A DNA stretch of 64,000 bases from GCA-2709075 sp038146865. Its GTDB lineage: Bacteria > Pseudomonadota > Alphaproteobacteria > MPNO01 > UBA2964. The DNA is taken from NCBI GenBank assembly GCA_038146865.1, contig JAYQSL010000002.1:496001-560000 (forward strand), in the 5' to 3' direction. Within the stretch, counting starts at the first letter, position 1, and every line of letters begins with the position of its first letter. The notes beneath the pieces were generated by a model. The model was not told where the DNA came from. It ran no database searches and saw only the letters and a program-made list of their open reading frames with translations. The position numbers and the translations under genes were made by a program. This document shows, piece after piece, positions 1 through 10,126 of this stretch.

Positions 1-388
1 TATTAGCGGCGTCAAGCAACTCATTACACAACCTTTCCGTCATGGTATTCTCAGAGCGGCCTCTCGCAGTGTCTATAATCCACCTAATCGCCAAAGCTTG
101 CCGCCTATTCGGACGCACTTCCATAGGAACCTGATAGGTTGCCCCACCAACTCTCCGCGATCTAACTTCTACCGATGGCTTTACGTTATCTAGGGCGTCA
201 TGAAACAAACTAAGAGAGTCCTGACCGCTGCGACTGTTTATCGTATCCAACGCGCTGTAAACTATCCTCTCAGCCGCTGATTTTTTTCCCTGTACCATAA
301 GACAGTTTATAAATTTTGCGACAACCGGATCACCAAACTTAGCGTCTGGTATGATTTCCCGTTTCTCTGCTGCGCGACGTCTTGACAT
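1..388 (-). CDS. rpsG: 30S ribosomal protein S7, 3' end outside window
   Basis: Small-subunit protein S7, which nucleates assembly of the 30S head and lies near the decoding site. Translation from the ATG at 388 begins MSRRRAAEKREIIPD and continues with typical S7 segments (KFGDPVVAKFINCLMVQGKKS, about residues 17-37; VRSRRVGGATYQVP; RRQALAIRWI). About 129 of the usual ~156 residues are present, because the C-terminus runs off the left edge. It lies 16 bp downstream of rpsL in the same direction, the standard str-operon order, so fusA is expected just beyond the window. The start is clear. Confidence 0.96.
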   Translation of the reverse strand, partial: MSRRRAAEKREIIPDAKFGDPVVAKFINCLMVQGKKSAAERIVYSALDTINSRSGQDSLSLFHDALDNVKPSVEVRSRRVGGATYQVPMEVRPNRRQALAIRWIIDTARGRSENTMTERLCNELLDAAN

Positions 389-404
389 ATCACTCTCTCA
401 CTTA

Positions 405-776
405 CTACTTAGGCCGCTTTGAACCATACTTTGATCGGCGCTGGCGCCGGTCCCCAACCCCTTGAGTGTCCAACACACCTCTCACCACGTGGTACCTCAC
501 ACCTGGCAAATCTTTCACCCGTCCGCCACGTATCATAACGACTGAGTGCTCTTGGAGATTATGGCCTTCACCAGGTATATAGCTCGTTACCTCAAAACCA
601 TTTGTCAGCCTGACCCGGGCCACTTTCCGAAGCGCTGAGTTAGGCTTCTTCGGCGTAGTCGTATAAACACGGGTACATACACCACGCTTTTGAGGACAAG
701 CTTCCATAGCAGGAACCTTGTTATGCGCGATCTTTGGTTTTCTTGGCTTCCGTATCAATTGGTTTACTGTTGGCAC
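405..776 (-). CDS. rpsL: 30S ribosomal protein S12
   Basis: Ribosomal protein S12 of the decoding centre. The usual N-terminus PTVNQLIRKPRKPK is preceded by a GTG codon at 776, with GAGG five bases upstream. The reading frame stays open to 863, but the extra residues are unlike S12, so GTG at 776 is chosen (123 aa, normal length). The conserved TTPKKPNSALRK and GGRVKDLPGVRYH loops carry the wild-type lysines where streptomycin-resistance changes usually occur. It is first gene of the str operon with rpsG following. An in-reading-order ATG overlaps the start out of frame and is ignored. Confidence 0.96.
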   Translation of the reverse strand: MPTVNQLIRKPRKPKIAHNKVPAMEACPQKRGVCTRVYTTTPKKPNSALRKVARVRLTNGFEVTSYIPGEGHNLQEHSVVMIRGGRVKDLPGVRYHVVRGVLDTQGVGDRRQRRSKYGSKRPK

Positions 777-948
777 ATGGACCTCATCAAATAAATGACC
801 GGCTACACGAAACCGCCGCGAAAGGATTAGATGCCTTACCCGGAGGTGTGAACCGTGCAACACGGCCGATATCTAAAATTTCAAACTCGTTGTTCCTAGA
901 AGCTGCGTCTAGGTTGTTCTCCTACCACCAGCTCCCAAAGAGGCGCGA

Positions 949-977
949 AATATAGTGGTGGAGGCAATTCACGTCAA
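949..977 (-). promoter_or_regulatory. Probable sigma-70 promoter of rpsL-rpsG, in the 777-1092 gap
   Basis: Read on the minus strand there is TTGACG (977-972), 17 bases, then TATATT (954-949), close to the consensus. Transcription would begin near 942, leaving an rpsL leader of about 165 nt. This is the main thing seen in the 316-base gap between rpsL and rpoC. No convincing terminator for rpoC was found, so read-through is possible too. Assigned by eye only. Confidence 0.62.
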
Positions 978-1092
978 CACAAATTATGGTTTTTTTAACT
1001 GGCTGGATTTTGGCCTCCGAAATCGCTCTTTTTAGAATAAATGTATTGAGTTAACAAAGCAAAATGAGCTTTAGACATTTCTATCTCCTGGA

Positions 1093-4000
1093 CTATACAT
1101 TACTGTCCAAGCTTTCAGACAGGGCCTTATTTGCATCTCGTTTGGCTGCAAGCTCATTCATGGTTGCTAAGTCCCGCTCATGGGCAACCCTTTTCATCTT
1201 GTTGAGGTAAGAGCCGGTTCCCGCGGGTATCAGGCGGCCAACGATTACATTCTCCTTTAACCCTCTTAAATCATCTCGCTTTCCCGAAACCGAGGCTTCT
1301 GTGAGAACACGAGTTGTCTCTTGGAAAGAAGCAGCTGAAATAAATGACTTAGTTTGTAAAGCAGCTTTGGTAATACCGTGAAGAGTTGGCTCGGATTCCA
1401 TTAATTTTTGCTTACTAGCTTTCAGCTTCGCATTCGCCGCGTCGAATTCCTCCCGATCAACCAGTTCTCCGGCTAGATAGGTCGAGTCGCCAGGATCCGT
1501 AACTTCCACTTTCTGGAGCATTTGACGAGCTATTACCTCTATGTGCTTGTCATTAATCTTGACACCCTGGAGCCTGTAGACGTCCTGAATCTCATCTATT
1601 AGGTAATTTGCGAGTTCGGAAACACCTAACACTCGTAGTATATCGTGAGGGACGGGATTACCATCCATAAGATAGTCACCCTTCTTTACCATGTCCCCCT
1701 CCTGAACGTTTATGTGCTTCCCTTTGGGGACTAGATGTTCCACTGGATCGCCTTCACCTTCGGGGGGATGGACAACAATCCTTCTCTTTGCCTTGTAATC
1801 TTTACCAAATTCAACCCGACCGTCGATTTCAGAGATTATCGAAAAATCTTTAGGTTTACGGGCCTCAAATAACTCCGCTACCCGCGGCAGTCCCCCTGTA
1901 ATATCTCGAGTTTTACTCGATTCTCTGGGGATTCGAGCAAGGACCTCCCCAGGTTTCACCTCAGAACCTGCTTCAACAGATAAAATGGCATCCACAGACA
2001 TAAAGTAACGGGCTTCTGTGCCATTCTCCAGCTCAATCACTTCGCCATCTGCATCCCTCAAGGTAATCCTGGGTCTCAGTTCACTTCCCTTTGGCTGCTG
2101 TTTCCAATCAATAACTTTTTTATATGAAATGCCGGTCGCTTCATCGACAACCTCCGACATGGACACCCCATCCAGAAGGTCAACAAAGTTCACAATACCT
2201 CCTTTCTCGGTGATAATTGGAAGAGTATAGGGATCCCATGAGGCAAGCTTATCCCCAGCTTTGACTTTAGAACCTTGATCACTCTCCAACCTTGCTCCAT
2301 AAGGCACGCGATACACTGCACGTTCTCGTCCAGACTCATCGATCAATGCTATCTCTGTATTTCTGGCCATAACCAACGTGGCGCCGTCAGAATTTTGTAC
2401 AACGTTACGATTTCTGACCTCAACAACCCCCGAAAAGTCGGCCTCTATGCTTGATTGCTCAGCTCCACGCTGGGCTGCACCACCAATATGAAAGGTTCTC
2501 ATAGTAAGTTGGGTTCCAGGCTCGCCGATAGATTGAGCAGCTATGATTCCGACTGCCTCCCCTATATTCACGGGCGTCCCGCGGGCTAGATCTCGTCCAT
2601 AACACTTGGCGCAGACACCGATCTTTGTATTGCAAGTCAGTACCGAACGGATATGAACTTCTTCAACCCCAGCCTGCTCAATAACTGGAATATGCTGTTC
2701 TTCGATCATAACCCCTGATTCTAGAAGGGTTTTGCCCCCAACGGGATCTAAGATATCAGTCGCCGCGAACCTGCCCAAAATACGTTCTGACAGTGGCTCA
2801 ATAATCTCTCCGCCTTCCATTACAGCCTTCACACTCAGACCAAGTTTACTTCCACAATCCTCTTCAATAATCGTACAATCCTGTGCCACATCGACGAGCC
2901 TCCGGGTCAAATATCCAGAATTAGCCGTTTTAAGTGCTGTATCCGCCAAACCCTTCCTTGCACCGTGTGATGAGTTAAAGTACTCCAAAACCGTGAGCCC
3001 CTCCTTAAAGTTTGAAATTATTGGGGTCTCGATAATCTCACCTGAAGGCTTTGCCATAAGGCCTCTCATTCCAGCAAGTTGTTTCATCTGGGCAGCAGAT
3101 CCACGGGCTCCAGAGTCCGCCATCATAAATACTGAGTTTATATTTTTTTCGTCCGAAACAGAGGATATTTCACCCATCATTTCATCAGCAACTTGGTCGG
3201 TGCACTCTGACCAGACGTCCACAACTTTATTGTATTTCTCACCTTGGGTAATCAGACCATCGAGGTACTGTTGCTCATATTCTTTTACCTTTGCTTGCGC
3301 CGAGGCAACCAGCGTTTCCTTCGCCCTTGGTATAATTAGATCGTCTTTCCCGAAGGAAATACCCGATAGACAAGCATTCTTGAAACCCAGAGCCATAACG
3401 TGGTCAGCAAAAAGAACTGTCGACTTTTGACCACAATGCCGATAAACGAAATCTATTGCGTCAGAGATCTCCCGCTTGGTTAGAAGCCGATTACATATTT
3501 CCATATCGACACCAGGCATTTTCGGAACTAAGTCCATTACCATTGCACGACCCGGGGTCGTCTCAATCCTACGTGTAATAAGGTTACCAGCTTCATCAGT
3601 GGTCTGCAGTCGAACCTGGATTTTGGTATGGAGTGTTACCGCACCTGCTTCAAGGGCTGCATCTAATTCCCCTAGAGAACTGAAAATTGAACCTTGACCA
3701 GGCTCACCTTCTCTCTCCAACGTCATATAGTAAAGCCCCAGCACTATGTCCTGAGAAGGCACAATAATCGGCTTTCCATTGGCTGGGCTGAGGATGTTGT
3801 TCGTAGACATCATCAAAACACGAGCTTCAAGCTGGGCGTCCAATGACAGTGGAACATGGACCGCCATTTGATCCCCATCAAAATCCGCGTTAAAGGCCGT
3901 GCAAACGAGGGGATGGAGCTGAATAGCCTTACCCTCTACTAAAACTGGTTCAAATGCTTGGATCCCAAGCCTGTGGAGTGTAGGCGCCCGGTTCAACATA

Positions 4001-5265
4001 ACCGGGTGTTCCCTTATAACCTCTTCAAGGATATCCCAGACTTCAGGACGTTCGTTTTCCACCAACCTTTTGGCTGCCTTGATAGTTCCGGCCATCCCAT
4101 ATAACTCAAGTTTTGAATAGATGAACGGCTTAAATAGCTCTAATGCCATTTTCTTGGGGAGACCACATTGATGCAGCATGAGCTCTGGGCCCACCACAAT
4201 AACCGAACGCCCGGAGTAGTCCACTCGTTTCCCCAGAAGGTTTTGGCGAAAGCGTCCTTGTTTGCCTTTCAACATGTCTGAGAGGGATTTTAATGGCCTC
4301 TTATTTGCTCCAGTTATAACCCGCCCCCGTCGACCATTATCGAATAATGCGTCGACAGATTCTTGTAACATCCTTTTCTCATTCCTAACGATGATATCAG
4401 GCGCGCGAAGCTCAATTAATCTCTTTAGCCGGTTATTTCTATTAATCACTCGCCTGTACAAATCATTTAAATCTGAGGTGGCGAATCTACCCCCATCTAG
4501 GGGTACCAGTGGACGGAGCTCAGGCGGAATTACGGGAACGACTTCCAATATCATCCATTCGGGCCTTGAACCCGACTCTATGAAGGCCTCTATCAACTTG
4601 AGACGTTTGACTAATTTCTTTCTCTTAGCCTCAGACCCGGTTTCACGAAACTCCGATCTAATTACTTCGAGCTCTTCCTCCAATTCAATCTCTGATAACA
4701 AAAGTTGAACGGCTTCTGCACCAATCATAGCTGTAAAGTTGTCTTCTCCAAATTCATCCTGAGCGTCAAGATACTCATCTTCAGAGAGGAGCTGTCGGTC
4801 AGCTAGGGAAGTCATTCCCGCATCAACGACCACATAATTCTCGAAATATAGTATTCTCTCGATGTCCTTGAGTGTCATATCAAGGAGCAACCCAATTCGA
4901 CTAGGCAAAGACTTAAGAAACCAAATGTGAGCAACCGGCGATGCTAACTCAATATGTCCCATCCGATCTCGACGCACTTTGCTAAGCGTCACTTCCACGC
5001 CACACTTTTCACAGATAATACCACGAAACTTCATTCGTTTGTATTTACCACACAGACATTCGTAGTCCTTGACAGGACCAAAAATCCTTGCGCAAAACAA
5101 ACCGTCTCTCTCTGGTTTAAAAGTCCTGTAATTGATGGTTTCTGGTTTTTTTATCTCTCCAAACGACCAAGAACGTATGCGTTCCGGACTAGCTATTGAG
5201 ATCCGGATTTGGTCAAAGGATTCCTCTGTGCTGACCTGGCCAAAAATATTCGTTAATTCGTTCAT
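1093..5265 (-). CDS. rpoC: DNA-directed RNA polymerase subunit beta'
   Basis: Largest subunit of RNA polymerase, 1390 aa, full length. The N-terminal zinc site uses C70, C72, C85 and C88 (YECLCGKYK and IICEKCGVEV). The catalytic magnesium loop NADFDGDQMAVH is intact, as are the LLGKRVDYSGRSVIVVGP segment and the second zinc site (CNTKIGVCAKCYGRDLARG). The ATG at 5265 follows AGGAG at seven bases. It lies 78 bp downstream of rpoB and must be cotranscribed with it. Nothing unusual in length or motifs. Confidence 0.98.
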   Translation of the reverse strand: MNELTNIFGQVSTEESFDQIRISIASPERIRSWSFGEIKKPETINYRTFKPERDGLFCARIFGPVKDYECLCGKYKRMKFRGIICEKCGVEVTLSKVRRDRMGHIELASPVAHIWFLKSLPSRIGLLLDMTLKDIERILYFENYVVVDAGMTSLADRQLLSEDEYLDAQDEFGEDNFTAMIGAEAVQLLLSEIELEEELEVIRSEFRETGSEAKRKKLVKRLKLIEAFIESGSRPEWMILEVVPVIPPELRPLVPLDGGRFATSDLNDLYRRVINRNNRLKRLIELRAPDIIVRNEKRMLQESVDALFDNGRRGRVITGANKRPLKSLSDMLKGKQGRFRQNLLGKRVDYSGRSVIVVGPELMLHQCGLPKKMALELFKPFIYSKLELYGMAGTIKAAKRLVENERPEVWDILEEVIREHPVMLNRAPTLHRLGIQAFEPVLVEGKAIQLHPLVCTAFNADFDGDQMAVHVPLSLDAQLEARVLMMSTNNILSPANGKPIIVPSQDIVLGLYYMTLEREGEPGQGSIFSSLGELDAALEAGAVTLHTKIQVRLQTTDEAGNLITRRIETTPGRAMVMDLVPKMPGVDMEICNRLLTKREISDAIDFVYRHCGQKSTVLFADHVMALGFKNACLSGISFGKDDLIIPRAKETLVASAQAKVKEYEQQYLDGLITQGEKYNKVVDVWSECTDQVADEMMGEISSVSDEKNINSVFMMADSGARGSAAQMKQLAGMRGLMAKPSGEIIETPIISNFKEGLTVLEYFNSSHGARKGLADTALKTANSGYLTRRLVDVAQDCTIIEEDCGSKLGLSVKAVMEGGEIIEPLSERILGRFAATDILDPVGGKTLLESGVMIEEQHIPVIEQAGVEEVHIRSVLTCNTKIGVCAKCYGRDLARGTPVNIGEAVGIIAAQSIGEPGTQLTMRTFHIGGAAQRGAEQSSIEADFSGVVEVRNRNVVQNSDGATLVMARNTEIALIDESGRERAVYRVPYGARLESDQGSKVKAGDKLASWDPYTLPIITEKGGIVNFVDLLDGVSMSEVVDEATGISYKKVIDWKQQPKGSELRPRITLRDADGEVIELENGTEARYFMSVDAILSVEAGSEVKPGEVLARIPRESSKTRDITGGLPRVAELFEARKPKDFSIISEIDGRVEFGKDYKAKRRIVVHPPEGEGDPVEHLVPKGKHINVQEGDMVKKGDYLMDGNPVPHDILRVLGVSELANYLIDEIQDVYRLQGVKINDKHIEVIARQMLQKVEVTDPGDSTYLAGELVDREEFDAANAKLKASKQKLMESEPTLHGITKAALQTKSFISAASFQETTRVLTEASVSGKRDDLRGLKENVIVGRLIPAGTGSYLNKMKRVAHERDLATMNELAAKRDANKALSESLDSNV

Positions 5266-5343
5266 CTAACCACTCCTGGAGATAGGAACTTTACGCCCTA
5301 CAACATAGTAAAAAAATTAAGTTCAGAATTCCAACCAATTAGG

Positions 5344-8300
5344 TCAATTCGCATCTTGGTTTTCTAGTTCAACGTTTAATCCCAGAGACTTTAATTCCTT
5401 AATTAAAACATTGAAGGACTCAGGAATACCTGCTTCGAACGTATCATCCCCACGCACTATCGCTTCATAGACTTTTGTCCTACCAGACACGTCATCAGAT
5501 TTCACTGTTAGCATCTCCTGCAAGGTATAGGCAGCACCGTAGGCCTCCAGGGCCCATACTTCCATCTCTCCAAAGCGTTGTCCTCCAAATTGGGCCTTGC
5601 CACCGAGAGGCTGCTGCGTAACAAGACTATAAGGACCTATGGACCTGGCGTGTATTTTATCATCAACAAGATGATGGAGCTTAAGCATGTATATGTACCC
5701 AACTGTAACTGGACGATCAAATTTTTCGCCCGTTCTTCCATCACGAAGAATCTCCTGGCCGGACACACTAACACCCGCCATTTCCAGCATTTGATTGATG
5801 TCTGGTTCACGAGCGCCATCAAATACTGGGGTCGCCATTGGGACTCCCTTTCGCAAGTTCGAGCAGAGTTCGATAATCTCTTCATCGCTTAATGCTTTTA
5901 TGTCAGATGCTGCAACCTTATCGCCGTAAACAGTTTGCAGCAGATCACGTAATTTGGATAGATTACCGTCCTGAACCACTTCATCAACCATGGCGCCGAT
6001 CTGCCGCCCAATGCCGGCGGAGGCCCAGCCCAGATGGGTCTCTAAAATTTGCCCTACATTCATTCTTGACGGTACACCAAGCGGGTTTAAAACGACATCG
6101 ACCGGCGTCCCATCCTCTAGGTACGGCATATCCTCCATAGGTACAATCCGAGAAATTACCCCTTTGTTACCATGTCGGCCTGCCATTTTGTCACCGGGCT
6201 GTAATTTTCTTTTGACAGCGACAAAAACTTTAACCATTTTCATCACGCCTGGGGGAAGTTCATCACCACCTTCGACCTTATCCACTTTGTCTTCGAAACG
6301 AGCTTGCAGGCGGTTTTCGCTCTCTAAAAATTGCTGCTTGGTAACCTCTAAATTGGCCATTATCTTGTCATTCTTGACAACTATTTGCCCAAGTTGCCGA
6401 GCTGTTAGTGTATCCAATATTGATTGCGTAACGCGCGCTCCCTCCTTGCAGTCCTTTGGACCAGTAACAATGGTTTGGTTCTTAAGTAAGTCCCCTACCC
6501 TTTGACCGAAGCTCCTTTCTAGAATCGCAAGTTCGTCATCACGGTCTTTCGCCAAACGCTCAATTTCCTCGCGTTCAATGGCTAGAGTCCGCTCATCTTT
6601 GTCAACGCCCCTCCGAGAAAATACGCGGACCTCAACCACTGTGCCAGTACCTCCAGGAGGAAGCCGGAGTGAGGTATCTCGTACATCAGATGCCTTCTCG
6701 CCAAATATTGCACGCAGTAATTTTTCTTCAGGCGTCATGGGGCTTTCACCCTTAGGCGTGACCTTTCCAACCAAAACATCACCGGGTCCAACTTCAGCGC
6801 CAATGTAAACAATGCCAGCTTCATCGAGATTTTTCAGCGCTTCCTCGCCAACATTGGGTATGTCCCGCGTTATATCTTCTTGGCCAAGTTTCGTATCTCT
6901 CGCCATAATTTCAAATTCTTCAATATGGATCGAGGTGAAAACGTCATCCTGCGCTATTCGCTCTGAAATTAATATGGAATCCTCAAAGTTATAACCGTTC
7001 CAAGCCATGAACGCGACCAACACATTTCGACCAAGTGCTAGTTCTCCAAGCTCTGTTGAAGGGCCATCAGCAATGATATCACCTGCCACAACGTTATCAC
7101 CCACCTTAACTAACGGACGTTGGTTAATGCAGGTATTTTGGTTAGAACGCTGAAATTTCCTTAATGTGTAGATATCAACTCCGGGCGCAGCGAGGTCCAC
7201 TTCCTCAGTAGCCCTAATTACGATGCGCGTCCCGTCGATTTGATCAACGACGCCAGTTCGCCTGGCCACTATAGCAGCACCGGACCCACGAGCCACTGAC
7301 TCCTCCATCCCGGTACCGACTAGGGGGGCTTCAGCCCGGACCAGTGGCACAGCTTGACGCATCATATTCGAGCCCATAAGCGCTCTGTTAGCATCATCAT
7401 TTTCGAGAAAAGGAATAAGAGCAGAAGCGACAGAGACTAATTGCTTAGGTGATACGTCAATATATTCAATATCTTGTGGTCGAGCGACGATAAATTCGCC
7501 GTGCGCTCGACAACTTACCAGCTCTTCAAGAAACTTGCCATCCGCGTCCAGCGGTGCATTTGCCTGAGCAATGGTGTAGCGGCCCTCTTCAATCGCTGAG
7601 AGATAGACTACTTCATCCTTAACCTTACCTTCTTCCACACACCGGTAAGGAGTTTCGATAAACCCGTACTGATTTACCCGTGCATAAGTCGCCAACGAGT
7701 TAATCAAGCCGATATTAGGTCCCTCCGGCGTTTCAATGGGGCAAATCCTCCCATAATGTGTCGGATGCACATCGCGAACCTCGAACCCCGCTCTTTCACG
7801 GGTCAACCCACCAGGCCCAAGAGCAGACAACCGTCGTTTATGAGTGATTTCACTGAGTGGATTGGTTTGATCCATAAACTGAGATAGTTGGGATGATCCA
7901 AAAAACTCCCTTACCGCAGCGGCGGCAGGTTTGGCATTAATTAGGTCTTGCGGCATAACCGAGTCCAATTCCACGGAACTCATCCGTTCGCGGATTGCCC
8001 GTTCCATCCTAAGTAAGCCAACTCGATATTGATTTTCCATCAGCTCACCGACGGATCTTACTCGTCGATTGCCAAGATGATCGATGTCATCGATTTCTCC
8101 TCGACCGTCTTTTAAATCGACCATTATTTTAACGACTGATAGGATGTCTTCCTTTCGGAGAACCCTCACGGTGTCCTCGGTCTCTTGGCTTAGTCGCGCG
8201 TTCATTTTAACACGTCCGACGGATGACAGATCATAACGCTCCGCATCAAAAAATAAGCTATTAAACATTGCCTCGGCAGTATCCGGGGTCGGAGGTTCTC

Positions 8301-9549
8301 CTGGCCGCATGACCCGGTAGATATCCATCAAAGCCTCAACTCGCGAGAAATTTTTATCCGCAACGAGGGTATTGCGAATGTATGGACCGCTTGCATTTTC
8401 TCCTATTGCCAAGGTCGGAATTTCTGAAATTTGTGCGTCCAAGAGGACTTTTAAAGTGCCTCCCTCTATTTCCCCTTCTTTATCATACTCAAGGGTCAGC
8501 TCATCGCCGGCTTCAGCAAAAATTTCCCCAGTTTTAGAGTTTACGATATCCTCTGCAAGGTAGCGCCCGACTAAGTCATCTAAACCCAACAGCTGATCTT
8601 TAAATCCTTTTTCCGAAAGTTCTCGAATCACGCGCGGGGTCATTCTGGTACCCTCTTCCGCAACGACTTTTCTCGATCTCGCATCGACAAGATCTTTGCT
8701 TAGCCTTGTTCCGCGGTAAGCATCCTCGTCGAAAGGCACCTTCCAACCCTCTTTAATGCGTGTAAACGTGACCTTCCCATAAAAATAATCAAAAATTTCT
8801 TCTGCAGTCATTCCGACCGCTTGTTCCGCGGAGATAACTTCTCCCGTTTCGAGCAGCCGTTCTCTCTCTTCAGCAGTTTCCTTGGAATCCAATGCCATCA
8901 GTAGGGTCGAGACCGGCAATTTTCTTCGGCGATCAATTCTAACATACACAAGGTCTTTTGCATCAAACTCGAAGTCGAGCCATGAACCTCTGTAGGGTAT
9001 TACCCTGGCTGCAAACAAAAGCTTTCCCGATGAATGAGTCTTCCCCCTATCGTGATCGAAAAATACACCGGGTGATCTGTGCATTTGTGATACGATTACC
9101 CGCTCAGTACCATTGACTACAAAAGTGCCATTATCTGTCATAAGGGGCATATCACCCATGTAGACATCTTGTTCTTTGATATCCCTGATGGAACGAGCCC
9201 CGGTATCTTCATCTGTATCGAACACAACCAAACGCAGCGTCAACTTGAGCGGGGCCGCGTAGGTCATTCCCCTGAGTTGGCACTCATCAACATCATATTT
9301 TGGCTCTTCAAGCTCATAGCTTACAAATTCAAGCGTGCCATTTTCGGAAAAATCACGGATAGGAAAAACCGATTCAAAAACAGCTTGCAAACCAGAACTG
9401 GTTCGATCTTTTACCGGGATGTTGATTTGCAAAAACTGATCATAGGACGCCTTCTGCACCTCTATAAGGTTTGGCATCGGTGCCACTTCATGGATCCTAC
9501 CGAAACTTTTTCGAATACGCTTGCGCTGTGTAAACGACTTGATGGCCAT
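5344..9549 (-). CDS. rpoB: DNA-directed RNA polymerase subunit beta
   Basis: RNA polymerase beta subunit, 1401 aa, full length, starting MAIKSFTQRKRIRKSFGR with AGAGG upstream of ATG. The rifampicin pocket (SQLSQFMDQTNPLSEITH, then KRRLSALGPGG) has the wild-type Asp, His and Ser at the common resistance positions, so sensitivity is predicted. The C-terminal GGKAQFGGQRFGEMEVWALEAYGAA segment is intact. The gene follows rplL after a 153-bp spacer that carries an 8-bp inverted repeat, and it precedes rpoC. Confidence 0.98.
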   Translation of the reverse strand: MAIKSFTQRKRIRKSFGRIHEVAPMPNLIEVQKASYDQFLQINIPVKDRTSSGLQAVFESVFPIRDFSENGTLEFVSYELEEPKYDVDECQLRGMTYAAPLKLTLRLVVFDTDEDTGARSIRDIKEQDVYMGDMPLMTDNGTFVVNGTERVIVSQMHRSPGVFFDHDRGKTHSSGKLLFAARVIPYRGSWLDFEFDAKDLVYVRIDRRRKLPVSTLLMALDSKETAEERERLLETGEVISAEQAVGMTAEEIFDYFYGKVTFTRIKEGWKVPFDEDAYRGTRLSKDLVDARSRKVVAEEGTRMTPRVIRELSEKGFKDQLLGLDDLVGRYLAEDIVNSKTGEIFAEAGDELTLEYDKEGEIEGGTLKVLLDAQISEIPTLAIGENASGPYIRNTLVADKNFSRVEALMDIYRVMRPGEPPTPDTAEAMFNSLFFDAERYDLSSVGRVKMNARLSQETEDTVRVLRKEDILSVVKIMVDLKDGRGEIDDIDHLGNRRVRSVGELMENQYRVGLLRMERAIRERMSSVELDSVMPQDLINAKPAAAAVREFFGSSQLSQFMDQTNPLSEITHKRRLSALGPGGLTRERAGFEVRDVHPTHYGRICPIETPEGPNIGLINSLATYARVNQYGFIETPYRCVEEGKVKDEVVYLSAIEEGRYTIAQANAPLDADGKFLEELVSCRAHGEFIVARPQDIEYIDVSPKQLVSVASALIPFLENDDANRALMGSNMMRQAVPLVRAEAPLVGTGMEESVARGSGAAIVARRTGVVDQIDGTRIVIRATEEVDLAAPGVDIYTLRKFQRSNQNTCINQRPLVKVGDNVVAGDIIADGPSTELGELALGRNVLVAFMAWNGYNFEDSILISERIAQDDVFTSIHIEEFEIMARDTKLGQEDITRDIPNVGEEALKNLDEAGIVYIGAEVGPGDVLVGKVTPKGESPMTPEEKLLRAIFGEKASDVRDTSLRLPPGGTGTVVEVRVFSRRGVDKDERTLAIEREEIERLAKDRDDELAILERSFGQRVGDLLKNQTIVTGPKDCKEGARVTQSILDTLTARQLGQIVVKNDKIMANLEVTKQQFLESENRLQARFEDKVDKVEGGDELPPGVMKMVKVFVAVKRKLQPGDKMAGRHGNKGVISRIVPMEDMPYLEDGTPVDVVLNPLGVPSRMNVGQILETHLGWASAGIGRQIGAMVDEVVQDGNLSKLRDLLQTVYGDKVAASDIKALSDEEIIELCSNLRKGVPMATPVFDGAREPDINQMLEMAGVSVSGQEILRDGRTGEKFDRPVTVGYIYMLKLHHLVDDKIHARSIGPYSLVTQQPLGGKAQFGGQRFGEMEVWALEAYGAAYTLQEMLTVKSDDVSGRTKVYEAIVRGDDTFEAGIPESFNVLIKELKSLGLNVELENQDAN

Positions 9550-9637
9550 AATTACCTCTTTATCGCGATGGGCGGGAATAACTGACTGATAACGACGGGT
9601 TTCGATCTATCACCCGTTTCTTCATATAATCAAAAGG

Positions 9638-9675
9638 TTGTTGGATTGGGGGTAGGGAACCGCCCTTTCCAACAA
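9638..9675 (-). promoter_or_regulatory. Stem-loop between rplL and rpoB
   Basis: A perfect 8-bp inverted repeat (TTGTTGGA / TCCAACAA) encloses a G/C-rich inside where GGG and CCC runs can pair further. There is no U-run after it on the minus strand, so it is not a full terminator. In E. coli the same spacer holds an attenuator and an RNase III processing site that set the L7/L12-to-polymerase ratio. A similar role here is inferred from position. Confidence 0.5.
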
Positions 9676-9702
9676 ACCCAAATTGATACAAAAGCCGCAC
9701 TA

Positions 9703-10083
9703 TTATTTTATTTCGACAGTAGCGCCTGCTTCTTCAAGCTTAGTTTTGATTTCCTCTGCTTCATCCTTTGACACCCCTTCTTTTAAAGCCTTGGGCACAC
9801 CCTCGACAAGGTCTTTAGCTTCTTTGAGGCCCAATCCCGTAACCCCACGAACTTCTTTAATGACATTTATCTTTTTGTCACCGAACCCAGTGAGAACGAC
9901 ATCAAATTCATCTTTTTCAGCAGCTGCATCTCCACCACCGTCTGCCGCGACGCCTGCAGCAGCAACAGCAACAGGTGCAGCCGCAGATACGCCCCATTTT
10001 TCTTCAAGAATTTTACTCAGCTCTGCCGCCTCAAGAACGGTAAGTGAGGATAAGTCATCAACAATTTTATCAAGATCTGCCAT
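9703..10083 (-). CDS. rplL: 50S ribosomal protein L7/L12
   Basis: Stalk protein that recruits translation GTPases. The ATG at 10083 (MADLDKIVDDLSSL) has AGGAGA seven bases upstream. The frame stays open upstream to 10104 but those extra codons have no support. The protein is 126 aa, with an N-terminal dimer domain, an Ala/Gly/Val-rich hinge (about residues 37-55) and the C-terminal factor-binding domain (VRGVTGLGLKEAKDLVEGVP). It sits 43 bp after rplJ, the normal rplJL pair. Confidence 0.97.
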   Translation of the reverse strand: MADLDKIVDDLSSLTVLEAAELSKILEEKWGVSAAAPVAVAAAGVAADGGGDAAAEKDEFDVVLTGFGDKKINVIKEVRGVTGLGLKEAKDLVEGVPKALKEGVSKDEAEEIKTKLEEAGATVEIK

Positions 10084-10126
10084 TTTATTCTCCTGGCTAT
10101 TCAAGCGTTAATAATTTTAAGTAAAC

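Noticed and set aside
2732..3430. Plus-strand 232-aa ORF inside rpoC
   Set aside because: Antisense shadow of a fully conserved rpoC segment.
5637..5885. Minus-strand 82-aa ORF in rpoB region
   Set aside because: Out-of-frame ORF within the same strand of rpoB; no independent support.
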